Assembly (NCBI RefSeq): GCF_027595985.1
Contig: NC_073302.1
Span: forward strand, 280,209,116 to 280,273,115
Direction of reading: 5' to 3'
Length of the DNA: 64,000 nucleotides
Source of the DNA: Sorex araneus
Lineage: Eukaryota; Chordata; Mammalia; Eulipotyphla; Soricidae
The translations under genes and the position numbers were made by a program. The notes beneath the pieces were generated by a model. The model ran no database searches. It saw only the letters and a program-made list of their open reading frames with translations, and was not told the DNA's origin. Below, one piece after another: positions 44,640 to 55,285 of the stretch; within the stretch, counting starts at the first letter, position 1, and each line of letters starts with the position of its first letter.

Positions 44640-45310
44640 TCCAGAGTTGTTTTCTTTAAATTTTTAAAATTTTATTTTCATAAGGTTATTCACATTAGTT
44701 GATTCTATGCAATATTTCAACCCAATCCCACTACCATTACACCTTCTCACCACCACTCTTTTGAACCTCCTCACCACCATTGAAGCCTGCCTGCCAGGGG
44801 CAGATGCCAAATAATCCATTTTATATTGCTTATTCTGAATATCATGAGAGGTCATGTGGCTACAAAAGTGGTCATGAGCTTCTGGAATTCCAGAATTGCA
44901 AATGGTCGGGGTCCAGTGACATCTCTGTAGTGAGCTAATCCATTTTAAGATTCATTTGAGAGTCTCTCTGGATCAAGGCCATTGATGACTTGAGATGGAA
45001 CTTGGAGGCAGTTTGTGGCTGTGACAGTCAGGACGCCAAGTGGGCAGGGAGATAGGAAGAGATGGCCTGTCTTCTCGGCCGCCATGTGTCCTGGAGTCTT
45101 AGTCTCTGAACCCGTATACCTGGGTTTGTCTTCCGAAAGCTCCTGGCCACCAGGACTTCACCTGGAGTGAACAGAGAGGGAACACCTGCTCCATCCTAGG
45201 TTTCCTGGTAGAATTGGCTTGGCTCAGGGTCCGAAGAGATCTCCAGCAAGCTGCTGTCTTCTGGGATTCACTGCTGAGACTTTCATGGTTGGTTTTTTGA
45301 CACACAATAT
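44640..45310 (-). mobile_element. L1-like element of the 7072-7642 / 61256-61985 family, minus strand
   Basis: Shares ATGCAATATTTCAACCC, TTATATTGCTTATTCTGAATA and GAGGCAGTTTGTGGCTGTGACAGTCAGGACGCC with the copy at 61256-61985 (compare GAGGCAGTTTTTGGATGTGACTGCCAGGATTCC). The 3' end is to the left. The part at 45060-45300 is GC-rich. Its minus-strand ORF (45305-45099) has no recognised domain. Confidence 0.65.
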
Positions 45311-45380
45311 TTAATCACCCATCCTACCATCTGTAACCATGGTAACACCTCTAAGAGTGATTGGAGGCCGCCCTGAAAGG

Positions 45381-45540
45381 CTCCATCCCTCTCGGAGAGC
45401 CCGGCAAGCTACCGAGAGTATTGAGCCCGCACGGCAGAGCCTAGCAAGCTACCCGTCTCGTATACAATATGCCAACAATAATAACAACAATTGGCCTCAT
45501 TCACCTGTCACTGAAAGAGCCCCCAATACGGCAGCGTTAA
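45381..45540 (+). mobile_element. SINE-like (long S-R body) segment fused to the RTE remnant
   Basis: CTCTCGGAGAGCCCGGCAAGC, GTATTGAGCCCGCACGGCAGAGCC, ACAATATGCCAACAATAATAACAAC and CTGTCACTGAAAGAGCCCCCAATACGGCAGCGTT follow the long S-R body in order. At about 45541 the sequence leaves the SINE and continues as RTE coding sequence instead of the SINE tail. It is either a chimera made during reverse transcription, or the SINE body itself was taken from an RTE with this structure. Confidence 0.7.
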
Positions 45541-46107
45541 GATGCGTTCAAGAGTGTCAAAGAGGTGGTTTAAAGAACGAAGACCCTCCGACTCCAGGCA
45601 CATCTTTTCGATTCCACTGTTCTTCCTGCACTAACATATGCCTCAGAGACCTGGGCCCTACACAAGCAGGATGAGAATGCTATTAGGGTATCCCAAAGAG
45701 AAATCGAAAGAGCTATGCTGGGAATATCATGTCTCACTAAAGTGAGAGAAGGAATCCGGAGTTCTGACTTCCGTCGACAGTCGAAAATCAGCGATGCTGT
45801 CTTATTTGCCAAAGCATCAAAAATCAGATGGGCCGGTCATGTAATGCGATTCAGAGACAACCATTGGACTAGAGCTGTTACAGACTGGATTCCACGGGAC
45901 ATCAGAAGACCTTGTGGCCACCCTCCAACTAGATGGTCAGATTTCTTTGTCAAATCTCTGAATGAACGATTTGAGGCTCTTTCTGATCCTGGAGCAAGCA
46001 GGTATCATTGGGCTACACTAGCTCTCGACAGGGACAAATGGAGATATTACTGGCGCCCACTTGAGCAAATTGAAGATCAATGGGACTACAAGTGATACAA
46101 GTGATAC
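45541..46107 (+). pseudogene. RTE-type retrotransposon ORF2 C-terminal remnant (RTE1_Sar-like)
   Basis: The frame reads DAFKSVKEVV, a TAA at 45571-45573 where AAA is expected, then 173 open codons to TGA at 46093-46095. Recognisable stretches are LFDSTVLPALTYASETWAL, KASKIRWAGHVMRF, DWIPRDIRRPCGHPPTRWSD, HWATLALDRDKW and the C-terminus YYWRPLEQIEDQWDYK. From memory these match the C-terminal region after the reverse transcriptase domain in RTE endonuclease-reverse transcriptases, especially those annotated in strongylid and other parasitic nematodes. The endonuclease and reverse transcriptase catalytic parts are absent, so the copy is dead. The element has almost no 3' UTR: the stop lies inside a tail of ACAAGTGAT units (46088-46107). 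Conservation of such a long frame suggests a fairly recent insertion. BovB, another RTE, is the main alternative, but the wording is closer to the nematode type. Confidence 0.85.
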
Positions 46108-46109
46108 CA

Positions 46110-46395
46110 TCAGTGTCAACTCCCATCCAAAAGTGTTCCCAGATTCCTTTTCTACCACACTCTCTACACTCCAGCCCCCGGGTACCATCAGAGAGGTAGC
46201 TTTTACATTTGGTTGCTTTAGTTTGGATCTCATAATTTCAGTGTTGTCAACCCTGTGGTTTAGAGTTTAACTATTTCATTCCTTAACACCACCAATGGAC
46301 CTCAGGCCCCTTCTGTCTGCTCCTGTTGCTTCTCATCTTTCTCTTTTGCTCTTCCCCTTAATTTCATTATGTTTCTTCAACTCCTAAGGTCTGGG
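46110..46395 (-). mobile_element. L1 fragment, minus strand
   Basis: TTTAGTTTGGATCTCATAATTTCAGTG and a pyrimidine-rich stretch resemble the antisense L1 region at 40050-40150. Limits and class are uncertain. Confidence 0.45.
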
Positions 46396-46668
46396 GCAAA
46401 AGGTGAAAGGGGGTAAAGACAGCCTCTTCAACAAATGGTGCTAGCAAAACTGGATAAACACTTGCAAAACATTAAAACTGGATCTGTAGCTCACACCTCA
46501 CACAAAACTCTAAATTGGATCAAAGACCTAAAGTTCAGACCAGAAAATATGAAAGACATTGAGGGAAATGTAAGCAGAATGCTCTGAGAGCTAGACCACA
46601 CAGGTGTCTTCAATCACACAATGCCATTGGCAAAGGCAACAGAATAAAAAATAAGTGCACTTTCTTTT
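46396..46668 (+). mobile_element. L1 ORF2 internal fragment, plus strand
   Basis: CTCTTCAACAAATGGTGCTAGCAAAACTGG and, in one frame, LNWIKDLKFRPENMKDIE correspond to the L1 ORF2 segment downstream of the reverse transcriptase domain (equivalent of RWIKDLNVRPKTIK). It ends near GCAAAGGCAACAGAATAAAAAATAAG. Its orientation is opposite to the adjacent 46110-46395 piece, so the pair may be one L1 with a 5' inversion. Confidence 0.75.
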
Positions 46669-47700
46669 CTCCTTAGTCTTTTGTCACTGTTTCTGTACAT
46701 GTAAATATTGTGTACCCAAATAGACAAAGATCCATCTGCCTCAATTTTCTTATTGAGAGATAGATAGAAACCAAGTGTATTCAATCTAAAATCTAATATA
46801 ATTAGTCTTCCTTGAATTATTCAAGTGTGGTTCAAAAATCATATGGATAAATTGTAGCTACATAAACTATATTGCATAACTATCTTAAAACTCGTCACAA
46901 TGCTATGTTGGTAACCATAAGATAATTCTGTACTCTATTAGCACAATATCTATGAGAGTTTCTGCTACTTGTTTTGCTTTATGAATTGAGATTTTAATTA
47001 CATAGCCTTTGTCATATTGCTTTAATTTTTGATGCTCACAAGTATTGTTGAAGAAAACCCAATGAAAATTACAAATTTCCATTACATCTCTTCCTGCTTC
47101 TACTGAAATTTGGGAAGATAATATGAATAAAATTTTTTAAATTCATTTTCATATAGACTTTGTCATTATTTACACACCTTGTCTTTAAAAGCCTGACAAA
47201 TTTGTGCCAAGGGTGGTAAAGGTGGCTCCTGTAGTTCAATAAAATAAGTTTTGGGCAAAAACATAAACCTGTTGGTTGTTTGCCACGGATAAGAAGCAGA
47301 GTAGAGTGTTGGAATCCTCCCTCCGGACTACGCACTGGGGAAGAGACAAAAGAGTAATCCAACCCTCAGTGTTCATTATACAATCAGTCCTCCATTAAAA
47401 TGAAGTCTATAAAAGACACAAAAGAATCAACCTGTGAATCTTCTGGATAAATTTATTTGTGACGATTTGGTGGCATGAGGTTGCTAGAGAATGCATGGTG
47501 GCTAATCACCTTTTCACCTTTTCCTAATTCTTTTCTATATGTTCCTCTTCATATGTACACTAAAAAAAAAAAAAAACCTTTAGAATCTTTTTTATAGCAT
47601 ATAGAAGATTTTTTATAGCAAATTAATCAAAACTAAAGATCGTACTCTGTAAATGTTTTTTTATAGTTCATAGCACAAATAAAAATATGAGTTCTCTGTA
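46669..47700. other. AT-rich unique sequence
   Basis: No gene recognised. An A run lies at 47562-47577, and TTTTTTATAGCA occurs twice near 47590 and 47610. Confidence 0.5.
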
Positions 47701-48720
47701 GGGCCTTGGTATCTGAGGATGGGTTCTAGAAGCTTCTAGTCTGTAGGTGGTTGGATAGAAACACAAATAACCAGGAAAAGGACTCGTGGGAGAGGAAGGC
47801 GATTATTAGAGACTCTGCTTTCTGCTGGGCTAGAAATGTCTGAATTTTGTCAGCATACCTTGTATGTGACTTCTGTGAGAGCCTGAATCTTTGGTGAGGT
47901 TGCCAGGACCACCCAAACCAAATATATAAAATAGTGGCACTGTTCAATGAGCATCCTGAAGTCAAAAAAGAAGACTAGTCATGATGGTACCTTGATCTCA
48001 ACACTGATCTTGTGTTGGGAGAAAAGCCCCTTTTGGTCTCTTTTGAAGTGTAGCACTACTCCCTCGACTCAGGGGGCATATGTCTTGGGAGAGAAACACC
48101 TGGTCCATTTTGAAGGGAAGCTTGTTGCAATGTATATCACAGTTCAGTGCCACCTGGGGACAAGATGTTTCTGGCAAATGCGAGGTGAAGGTGTGACCCT
48201 ATCTATAGAAAATATGTTTGTCCTCTGGGAGAGGCGAGCTCAAAGCAGAGTATAGACCGAACACGATGGCCACCCAGTAACTTCATTGCTTACCACAATA
48301 CCCAAAAGGAGAGAGAGAACAAAAGGGAATGCCCTGCCACAGAGGCAGGATGGGGGGGGTTGGGTGGGGAGGTGGGAGGGATGATGAGATCATCAGTGGA
48401 GAATGGGCACTGGTGGAGGGATGGGTACTCAAGCTGTGTATGACTGAAACCCAAGCATGAGAATATGTAAAACTGTATCTGTACCCTCACAGTAACTAAC
48501 TAACTAATTAATTAATTAATTAAAAGAAAAAGAAAGAAAACATGTTTGTTCTCATCATCCAGTTGCACTCTCCCACCACCCTCCTCAGCCTGTATAAAGG
48601 CTTCATGTTTCCAGTAAAGTGAAACTGCTTTCCTTGGAGGAGGCGGTGGCAAGGTTTGCTCATTTTTCTGGATCCCTCCCCTTAGCTGGAGGGAAGCTGG
48701 ACCCTGTACTCAGGACTCTG
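47700..48720 (+). mobile_element. Possible LTR or other old repeat, split by an L1 insertion
   Basis: Outside the L1 insertion (48226-48534) this region is GC-balanced and unlike its AT-rich surroundings. At 48590 CCTGTATAAAGGCTTCATG is followed by a splice-donor-free purine-rich stretch (GGAGGAGGCGGTGGCAAGG), like the TATA-to-R part of an LTR. No TG/CA ends were established. The 102-codon frame 47947-48255 has no recognisable product. Confidence 0.3.
48226..48534 (+). mobile_element. L1 3' UTR insertion, 5' truncated
   Basis: GAAAATATGTTTGTCCTC (left, ending 48225) and GAAAACATGTTTGTTCTC (right, ending 48553) form a target-site duplication with two mismatches. The insert matches the L1 3' UTR at 2150-2440 (CACGATGGCCACCCAGTAAC, ACCCAAAAGGAGAGAGAG, GAATGGGCACTGGTGGAGGGATGGG) and ends in TAAT/AAAG repeats. 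Confidence 0.9.
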
Positions 48721-49193
48721 AGTGGTGGCCCCTTGCTGGACAAGGAAGCATGCTAACTGAGGCCAGGAGAAGACCCTCACAATCTTGAACTCCTGGGAAC
48801 ACTATGTTGTCACTGTTGCTGTTTGGCACCAAAAGAGATGAATATCAGAAATATATCGATGAGTAGATGCGCCTAAAGGAACTTTATATTGGGGGAAATC
48901 AAAGAATTGGAAAGGAAATGAGCACCCATAAAGAAGCAGAATTCGCCCATCAGAAGAGAAATCTCTTTCTTGGCATCTAAGAGAAGGAAGTGTATTCTAG
49001 TCTTTCCCGGGATTGGAGCTCAGAAGCTTCCAAAAGAGAAAACTCTGTAAAGGACTTCAGTCATCTCCATGTCGAAAACCAATCTCATTGCCCCGTGCGT
49101 GGTTTCTTGGCATACCTTCTACTTTCAAAAAAAAATTGAAATGTGACCCAAATGTCAATGCGAAGTTTCAGGATTCTCTAAGGAGACAAAAAT
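48721..49193. other. GC-balanced sequence without recognised gene
   Basis: It may be a continuation of the repeat upstream. The frame 49013-49423 runs into the SINE and is not a gene. Confidence 0.35.
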
Positions 49194-49207
49194 TTAAGCT
49201 GATCTTT

Positions 49208-49394
49208 TTTTTTTTTTTTTTTTTTTTTTTGCTTTTTGGGTCACACCCGGCGGTGCACAGGGGTTACTCCTGGCTCTGCACTCAGGAATTAGCCCTGGCC
49301 ATGCTCAGGGGACCATATGGGATGCTGGGACTCGAACCTGGGTCGGCCGCGTGCAAGGCAAATGCCCTACCCGCTGTGCTATCGCTCCAGCCCC
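49208..49394 (-). mobile_element. Very young S-A SINE, minus strand
   Basis: Perfect duplication TTAAGCTGATCTTT at 49194-49207 and 49395-49408, an uninterrupted T run of about 23 after the duplication, and essentially consensus sequence (GGGTCACACCCGGCGGTGC, GTGCTATCGCTCCAGCCCC). This is among the best-preserved S-A copies in the window. Confidence 0.98.
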
Positions 49395-49408
49395 TTAAGC
49401 TGATCTTT

Positions 49409-49720
49409 GAAGAGGGATTTTGAGGTGGGCTGAAGAAAATGACTGGGGCAGGGGGCCAGGGGAGGCAGTGTGTTTGAGGCACAGAGACACCCTTGGCAAA
49501 AACCTCAGGTAAGAAGAAATTGTCTTGTTCAAGCAAAAGGATAGAGATCACTGCCTTGTGTGGTTGGGACTGAGAATATATACAGAAGCAGGGTCAGAAA
49601 GGTTTCAATGGAAGGTCTGTGCAAAAGCTTACTTGAATGAACAAAATATTTGGTTGTTAAAGATGCCATCTACACAAGGGATATAGACTTAGTACACTGG
49701 AATATTTAAGTATACATTTT
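49409..49720. other. Unique stretch without gene
   Basis: GC-balanced, with nothing recognised. Confidence 0.4.
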
Positions 49721-49995
<275 letters not shown>

Positions 49996-50040
49996 GCATT
50001 GTGGAAAAGAGTGTTAGTTTAATGAATATCACTACTACAC

Positions 50041-50155
50041 TGCACTGTCATCCTATTGTTCATAGGTTTGCTCGAGCGGGCACCAGTAACGTCTCCAAGT
50101 TCAGACATGTTCCTGTTTTTGGCATGACAAATGAGTCACGGGTAGTTCCAAGTGT
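50041..50155 (-). mobile_element. S-R SINE 3' fragment, minus strand
   Basis: CACTGTCATCCTATTGTTC, TTTGCTCGAGCGGGCACCAGTAACGTCTCC and TTTTTGGCATGACAAATGAGTCACGGGTAG: tail and first part of the body only, 5' truncated. Confidence 0.88.
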
Positions 50156-51009
50156 CTCACCGATGCCCAGGACTATTTCTTTTATATAAGCAAGATTTCA
50201 CTCATTCTGTTCCTCCTTGTCCCTATTTCAGTGAGTATGACCAGACTGTGTCCTTCCCCCATCCTATTGCCTCCAGTACAAAGTGCACAAAGACCAGTCC
50301 CCATCCTACCAAGTACCAGTATACAGCTTCCAAGTCTGATGCCCTGAGCCTTGTTTCCAGTGACCCCTGGTTGTGTTTACTGCTGCCCTGAGGGCACCCC
50401 TCAAGGCCCATAGCCCAGGGGCTCTTTGTCCCTGTGGCTCCTCTTCTCCAGTCCTGTGTGCTGCTTTCCACCACCTGCCTGGACACAGGGCAGGGGTCAG
50501 AGAGAAGCCGGCATCCATCTGGCTGGAAGTCATCTGTCTTAAAGCCCTTTTTCACATCTTGTTAATTTTCACGCCAGCCATTTCTATTATCTATTAGACA
50601 GGATACTCCTTTGGTGAGTGAAGTTTAAAACAGATTAACTAGATTGTGTGTTGCCCCTCTCTTCTCTCTACTTCCACCATAAAACTAGCAAACAAAAGAT
50701 TTCCACAAAGGTTCACTGCAGGGGAGCTATCCTGATCTTGGGACCTTGAATTGATGGGGGGAGCAGAGGAGAAAGGGCATTTTGTATGACAGTGGAGTCA
50801 TCCAGACAGTTTGAGAAGAATCATGACTCTCTACCAGCACACACATCTCCTGTGAATTTGCTAAATTGAATCTGCAAGAATTAAAAACCTTGCTTTTATT
50901 TTTCTACTGCATTCTAATTTTTTGCTAGGTCACTTCATTATCACATAAAGTCAGAGAGAATTGCTATTCAGCTTTAGTTCCCTAAAGGCTGCTTTTGCTT
51001 TCTTTTGTT
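50156..51009. other. GC-balanced sequence without recognised gene
   Basis: Positions 50220-50560 are the most GC-rich non-repeat stretch in this half of the window. Overlapping frames on both strands (for example 50555-50223, minus) have no domain I recognise. No splice-site context was established. Confidence 0.35.
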
Positions 51010-51163
51010 TTATTTAGTTGGCCATTACTCTGAGTATTCAAGGCTGCTCTCTGCTTTGTGCTCATGGTCACTCCTGGTTGTCTCAGGGAAGGGAATGATG
51101 CTCAGGGATTGAGTTGACATCTGCAGGTCAAGTGCTTTAACCCTCTGCACTATCTCTCCAGAA
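51010..51163 (-). mobile_element. Old S-A SINE, minus strand
   Basis: TTATTTAGTTGGCC, CTCATGGTCACTCCTGG, GATGCTCAGGGATTGAG, CTGCACTATCTCTCCAG. Diverged. Confidence 0.6.
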
Positions 51164-52740
51164 TTCCTGGAGAGATAATGCAGTTTTAAGTGAAAAAGAC
51201 AGTGAAAAATACTCCCAATACATTATAATGAAGCAGCAAATGAAACTAATCAAGCACAATACCTTTGGAGAACTTTATAGAATAGTACATGCCACACACA
51301 GAGAAACAGAGTGAATATACACACCATGCCACATATCCACCACACACAGTCTAATTTCATGAGGAAAACGCAAAATGAAGATTGATCACTGGCTGTGATA
51401 ATGTTTAGTCAAAAGAAAACTTTCCAAGTGACTTCTTAACAAACTCTCATAATAAAAGTGTTTAAAATCTGAATGTTTGTTTTTTATTAAATTATGCTTA
51501 CAAATAATTAAAATTATGATTTGATTATTTTACTATCATAAAAACTTTTCTAAGTAGCTGATACATATATATTATTGAGGAGTTTATAAGAAACAAATTG
51601 CAATATATGCTTTAAATTACTTAAAGATTATGAAATTATCATGATTACTCAGAGCTATATTTCCACTTATCTTCTCTTCTAATTTTGTATTACTTGCAAA
51701 TTAATTATGTCAATATATATAGGGAGAGTCAGCTATTTCTTATTATAGTCTATTTACTACCAATTGTGGGCAATTTGTTTACTAAGAAGTGTATTCTGAT
51801 TAAAAGGCCTTAATGCCTAATCAAAATATAAGTTGATTGCAGGATTATTCCTATTATAACATACTATAACATATGTGCAGTAATGTGTGTTTCTCTGGAG
51901 GTAAATATTGATATCACAGTTGCATTTATTTTTATTTTCTTATGTAGCAATATATTCTATCCCTCAACTGATGCAGAGCAGATTTTATTAAGGTGTTTAT
52001 TGGACTTCTGTAGTTTATTATGTTTAGCTTTTGTATATTGTTGTGAGTTATACATTAAAAAATAAATAGCTTTAAGGTAGAAAATCACATGTTTATATTT
52101 TATTAAGATATGCATGTTTTAATTGGTATGTACCTATTAATTCATCTGGGAATGGCTAATTATTGTAAAAAGTAGTTTTCATACATATTACATTTAATAT
52201 ACTCATTACATAAAAACTAATTAGGTAATTGATATTATGCCACTGAACTTTTTATTAAAAATTTAAGTTTGGTTTCCAAATGCCATGGTTTTAAAACATG
52301 ATACATTTGTTTTGGATAGCCAATTTAAGTATAAAATATGTACATGCTATTTTTCTACATGAGACAATTATTTTCTTAAAATAAATTATGAGAATTTTTT
52401 CTTAATGTTTGTCAATTATCTGAAGCTCAATTTTATTTTTAGTATTACTGAAATAAACTTTCAGTTTTTCAGAAAAAACATTAGTAATTCTCAGAAATAT
52501 GAACACAAGTTACACATAAGAGAAAATATGAGGGGAAATGTCCTTTAGAGCACTTTAAAATAATTTTTTAATCAACCTTATATTTAAATTCTTGCAGTCA
52601 TTGGTGTATGTCAGAGTTCAAGTCAATTTCTTTCCTATTACAATATTCTTCAGTACCCCATTTCTTCCCTGTTCTGCTAAGTGCACAGAAGTTTCCGTTA
52701 AAGAATTCTCATTTATAAACTTAGCTTTGAATTCTGTCTT
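51164..52740. other. AT-rich unique sequence
   Basis: No gene or repeat recognised. Confidence 0.5.
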
Positions 52741-52885
52741 ATTTTGTTTTTATTTTGAGCCACACTGGGAAGTGCTCAGGAGTGAGAGTTCTTAGAAATC
52801 ACTCCTAGCTGTTTAGGTGACAAGATGGTACTTGGAATTAAACAAAGTACTCCTATACAGAAAGCAGGTGCACCAGCTCATGGAA
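52741..52885 (-). mobile_element. Old S-A SINE, minus strand
   Basis: TTTTTATTTTGAGCCACACTGG, AAATCACTCCTAGCTG, GTACTTGGAATTAAAC, GGTGCACCAGCTC. Strongly diverged. Confidence 0.5.
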
Positions 52886-53980
52886 ATATTTCTCGAGCCC
52901 TTGGCATCAGATTATATAGAAATTCTGAACCTTTCTTCGATATTGAAATTCTGAATGACCATTCTAACAATTCTGTTTAATTCAAAAATTGAGTAGTTCA
53001 CTCTTGATCCAAGTGTATATGTGTGTATGTGTGTGTGGGGGGGGATTTGCATTCTGAAATTTCAGAAAACATTTCAGTAAACCAAATTTGTGAAAGTAAA
53101 GTCCTGTTGAATATTAACCCTAAGTGTTTTACATTTCTTCAGTGAATTGTCCATTTTCCTCCCCTAGAGAAGCTTACAGTGCTCTTATAAGCACCCTTAA
53201 ACCCCGAGTTTATCTTGAACCTTTCTTTTGTACTTCACCTCTCATTGCTAGCTACTAAATTCCCCAAATTAGGCTTGGTTTCTCATAAATTCAAACCTTC
53301 TGGTGACTTTGGGCTTTGTATTTGTAGTGAATGACTTCCTTTTCTCATTTCCTTTTAGCCTGGTCATATTTTTCTATAGAACATTGTTTATAATAAAACT
53401 AAGTTTTAGCATCTATATGTCTTACAGTTTTTATCCAAAGAACGCAAGTATTAATAAGAAGTGAACTTAATTATTTAATATGTACTAGCAGCAAGGTAAG
53501 GAGAAAAGCAATATAAATGCCCCTGGGAGACAGAAGGTCTTTTTGAGTTAATCCCCCAGAGTATGTTTCTGTCAAAACACTATGCCTCTGTAAATGATCA
53601 ATCACACCTATGTGCATTCCTGTACCTCATACCCCCTCAGAATTTGTGTATACGATATTCAGCTCTGGAAATAAATAGGCCATTTTGACTATCTGAGAAT
53701 CCATCATGTCTTTGTTTCTCAGCTGGGGAGGCCTGGGGACACATTTCTCTGCTATCAAAGGCATCCCACACTTGAATTCAAAATTCCTAATGAAAAAAAA
53801 AGTTTTGCTTTGAAAGAGTTTTAATCTCTTTTATCTTCTACAAAGGATATACAAATTAGATTTAAAAAACAAATTTGAACATTATCTAAAGAAATTGATA
53901 TTTATTCAGTCAAGCATGTAAAACATGAACACATCTTAAAATATTAAGAATTATGCTAAATTAAATATCAAATATCACCA
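52886..53980. other. AT-rich unique sequence with a possible LTR-like patch
   Basis: A GT/G-rich run lies at 53018-53044. Positions 53515-53770 are more GC-balanced and carry GGAAATAAATAGGCCATTTTG, which resembles an LTR polyadenylation region. This is too weak for a separate call. Confidence 0.35.
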
Positions 53981-54355
53981 TGGACTGCAGCGATAGCACA
54001 GCGGGTAGGGCTTTTGCCTTGCATGCACCCACCTAGGTTCGATTTCTCTGTCCCTCTTGGAGAGCTCAGTAAGTTACCGAGAGTATCCCGCCCACACAGC
54101 AGAGCCTGTGGCAAGCTACCCGTGGCATATTCGATATGCCAAAAACAGTAATGATAGGTCTCATTCCCCTGACGCTGAAAGAGCCTCCAAACATTGGAAA
54201 AGATGTGTAAGGAAAGGCTGCTAAAATCTCAGGGCTATCGCTTCTTGGCCTTTTGGTTAAGATCAAGTGTAAAATCTCAGGGCTAAGAGCAATAGAGCCC
54301 TTACTAGTGCCTGCTCAAGTAAATCGGCAAACAATGGGATGGTAGTGATATAGTG
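53981..54355 (+). mobile_element. Long S-R SINE carrying a U2 snRNA fragment
   Basis: Head TGGACTGCAGCGATAGCACAGCGGG, B box GGTTCGATTTCT, body with GCATATTCGATATGCCAAAAACAG, the long-variant segment (CTGACGCTGAAAGAGCC, GCTGCTAAAATCTCAGGGCT) and tail TACTAGTGCCTGCTC...ATGGGATGGTAGTGATATAGTGC. The U2 piece at 54237-54270 interrupts it between two copies of AAAATCTCAGGGCT. Confidence 0.93.
54237..54270 (+). pseudogene. RNU2 (pseudogene fragment): U2 snRNA 5' fragment (retrotransposed), 34 nt
   Basis: The first 34 bases match the 5' end of mammalian U2 snRNA (ATCGCTTCTYGGCCTTTTGG then YTAAGATCAAGTGT) with two C-to-T differences. It starts exactly at nucleotide 1 of U2 and is flanked by a perfect 14 bp duplication, AAAATCTCAGGGCT, at 54223-54236 and 54271-54284. 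There is no A tail. This fits a 3'-truncated snRNA retropseudogene inserted by target-primed reverse transcription. It has no promoter or Sm site and cannot work as U2. Confidence 0.92.
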
Positions 54356-54360
54356 CGGTT

Positions 54361-54443
54361 TTATACATATATATATATATACATATATATGTACATATAT
54401 ATACATACATATACACACATATAGTAGTGATATATGTGTATAT
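54361..54443. repeat. (TA)n / ACATAT low-complexity repeat
   Basis: Alternating TA with periodic CA and GT steps. Confidence 0.9.
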
Positions 54444-54444
54444 A

Positions 54445-55285
54445 AGCAAAATGACATAAAACTGAGACCACATAAAACCATTTTATCTTGTTGTATCAAG
54501 GCCAACTACAACTTATAGCTTGTAATAACATTAACCAACTGTATGCTTACTAGTAAGTGAAAAAAAAGTAATATAAAATAGATCAGGACACAAACACAGT
54601 CACCTTTTCTCAACTTTCTATAAATAAACTTTAAGTGTATTTCAGAGACTGAAATATAATTTGTTAGAAGCAGATCTTGAAGATAGCGCATTTAAATGTA
54701 TAGTTTTTATAACTGCATTTTAGTATTTCCTATTTATATAATCAAAATTTTGTTTTACATTTTCTTTATACTAAAAATGATAAACTACATCTCTAATAAT
54801 GTTGAAAGACTAAGGCAGTCTGATAAAACAAACAATATAAATCAGTATGTTCTAGAGGATATTATAATATTTTGTTTGTTAAATATTTGACCCCTGGGAA
54901 CTAAGTATCACCATTGTTTGACACATTATCATCTGGATTTGTCATGAGTTAACAAAACAAAAATTCCCTGTGTTAATTTTACAAGCCTCAACGATTTGGG
55001 AAGAACTGTCATACTTTTTTAAATGTTCTTAACATTTATTACAGGATGAAAGTATAATTGTTTACTTATTCAGGCAAAGAACAATACTGGGAAAAATAGA
55101 GGAGTTATAACCTGTATAATTAGGAATTGAACAGTGATTTTGAATAAATAAGCATGAAAATTTGATTTGTCATATTAACCACAGAGCATTATTTAGTATA
55201 AAAGAAGAAAATAGTTGTTAGTAATGTATCAATTTTGGCTACCCATAAAGAAATCAGAGAATTAAAACACATAAAAAATAAAATC
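54445..55285. other. AT-rich stretch without gene
   Basis: Nothing recognised. Confidence 0.5.

Noticed and set aside
50220-50597. Possible exon in the GC-balanced block
   Set aside because: Open frames exist on both strands with no recognisable domain and no supported splice sites.
54237-54270. Functional U2 snRNA gene
   Set aside because: Only the first 34 nt are present, without promoter, Sm site or 3' box.
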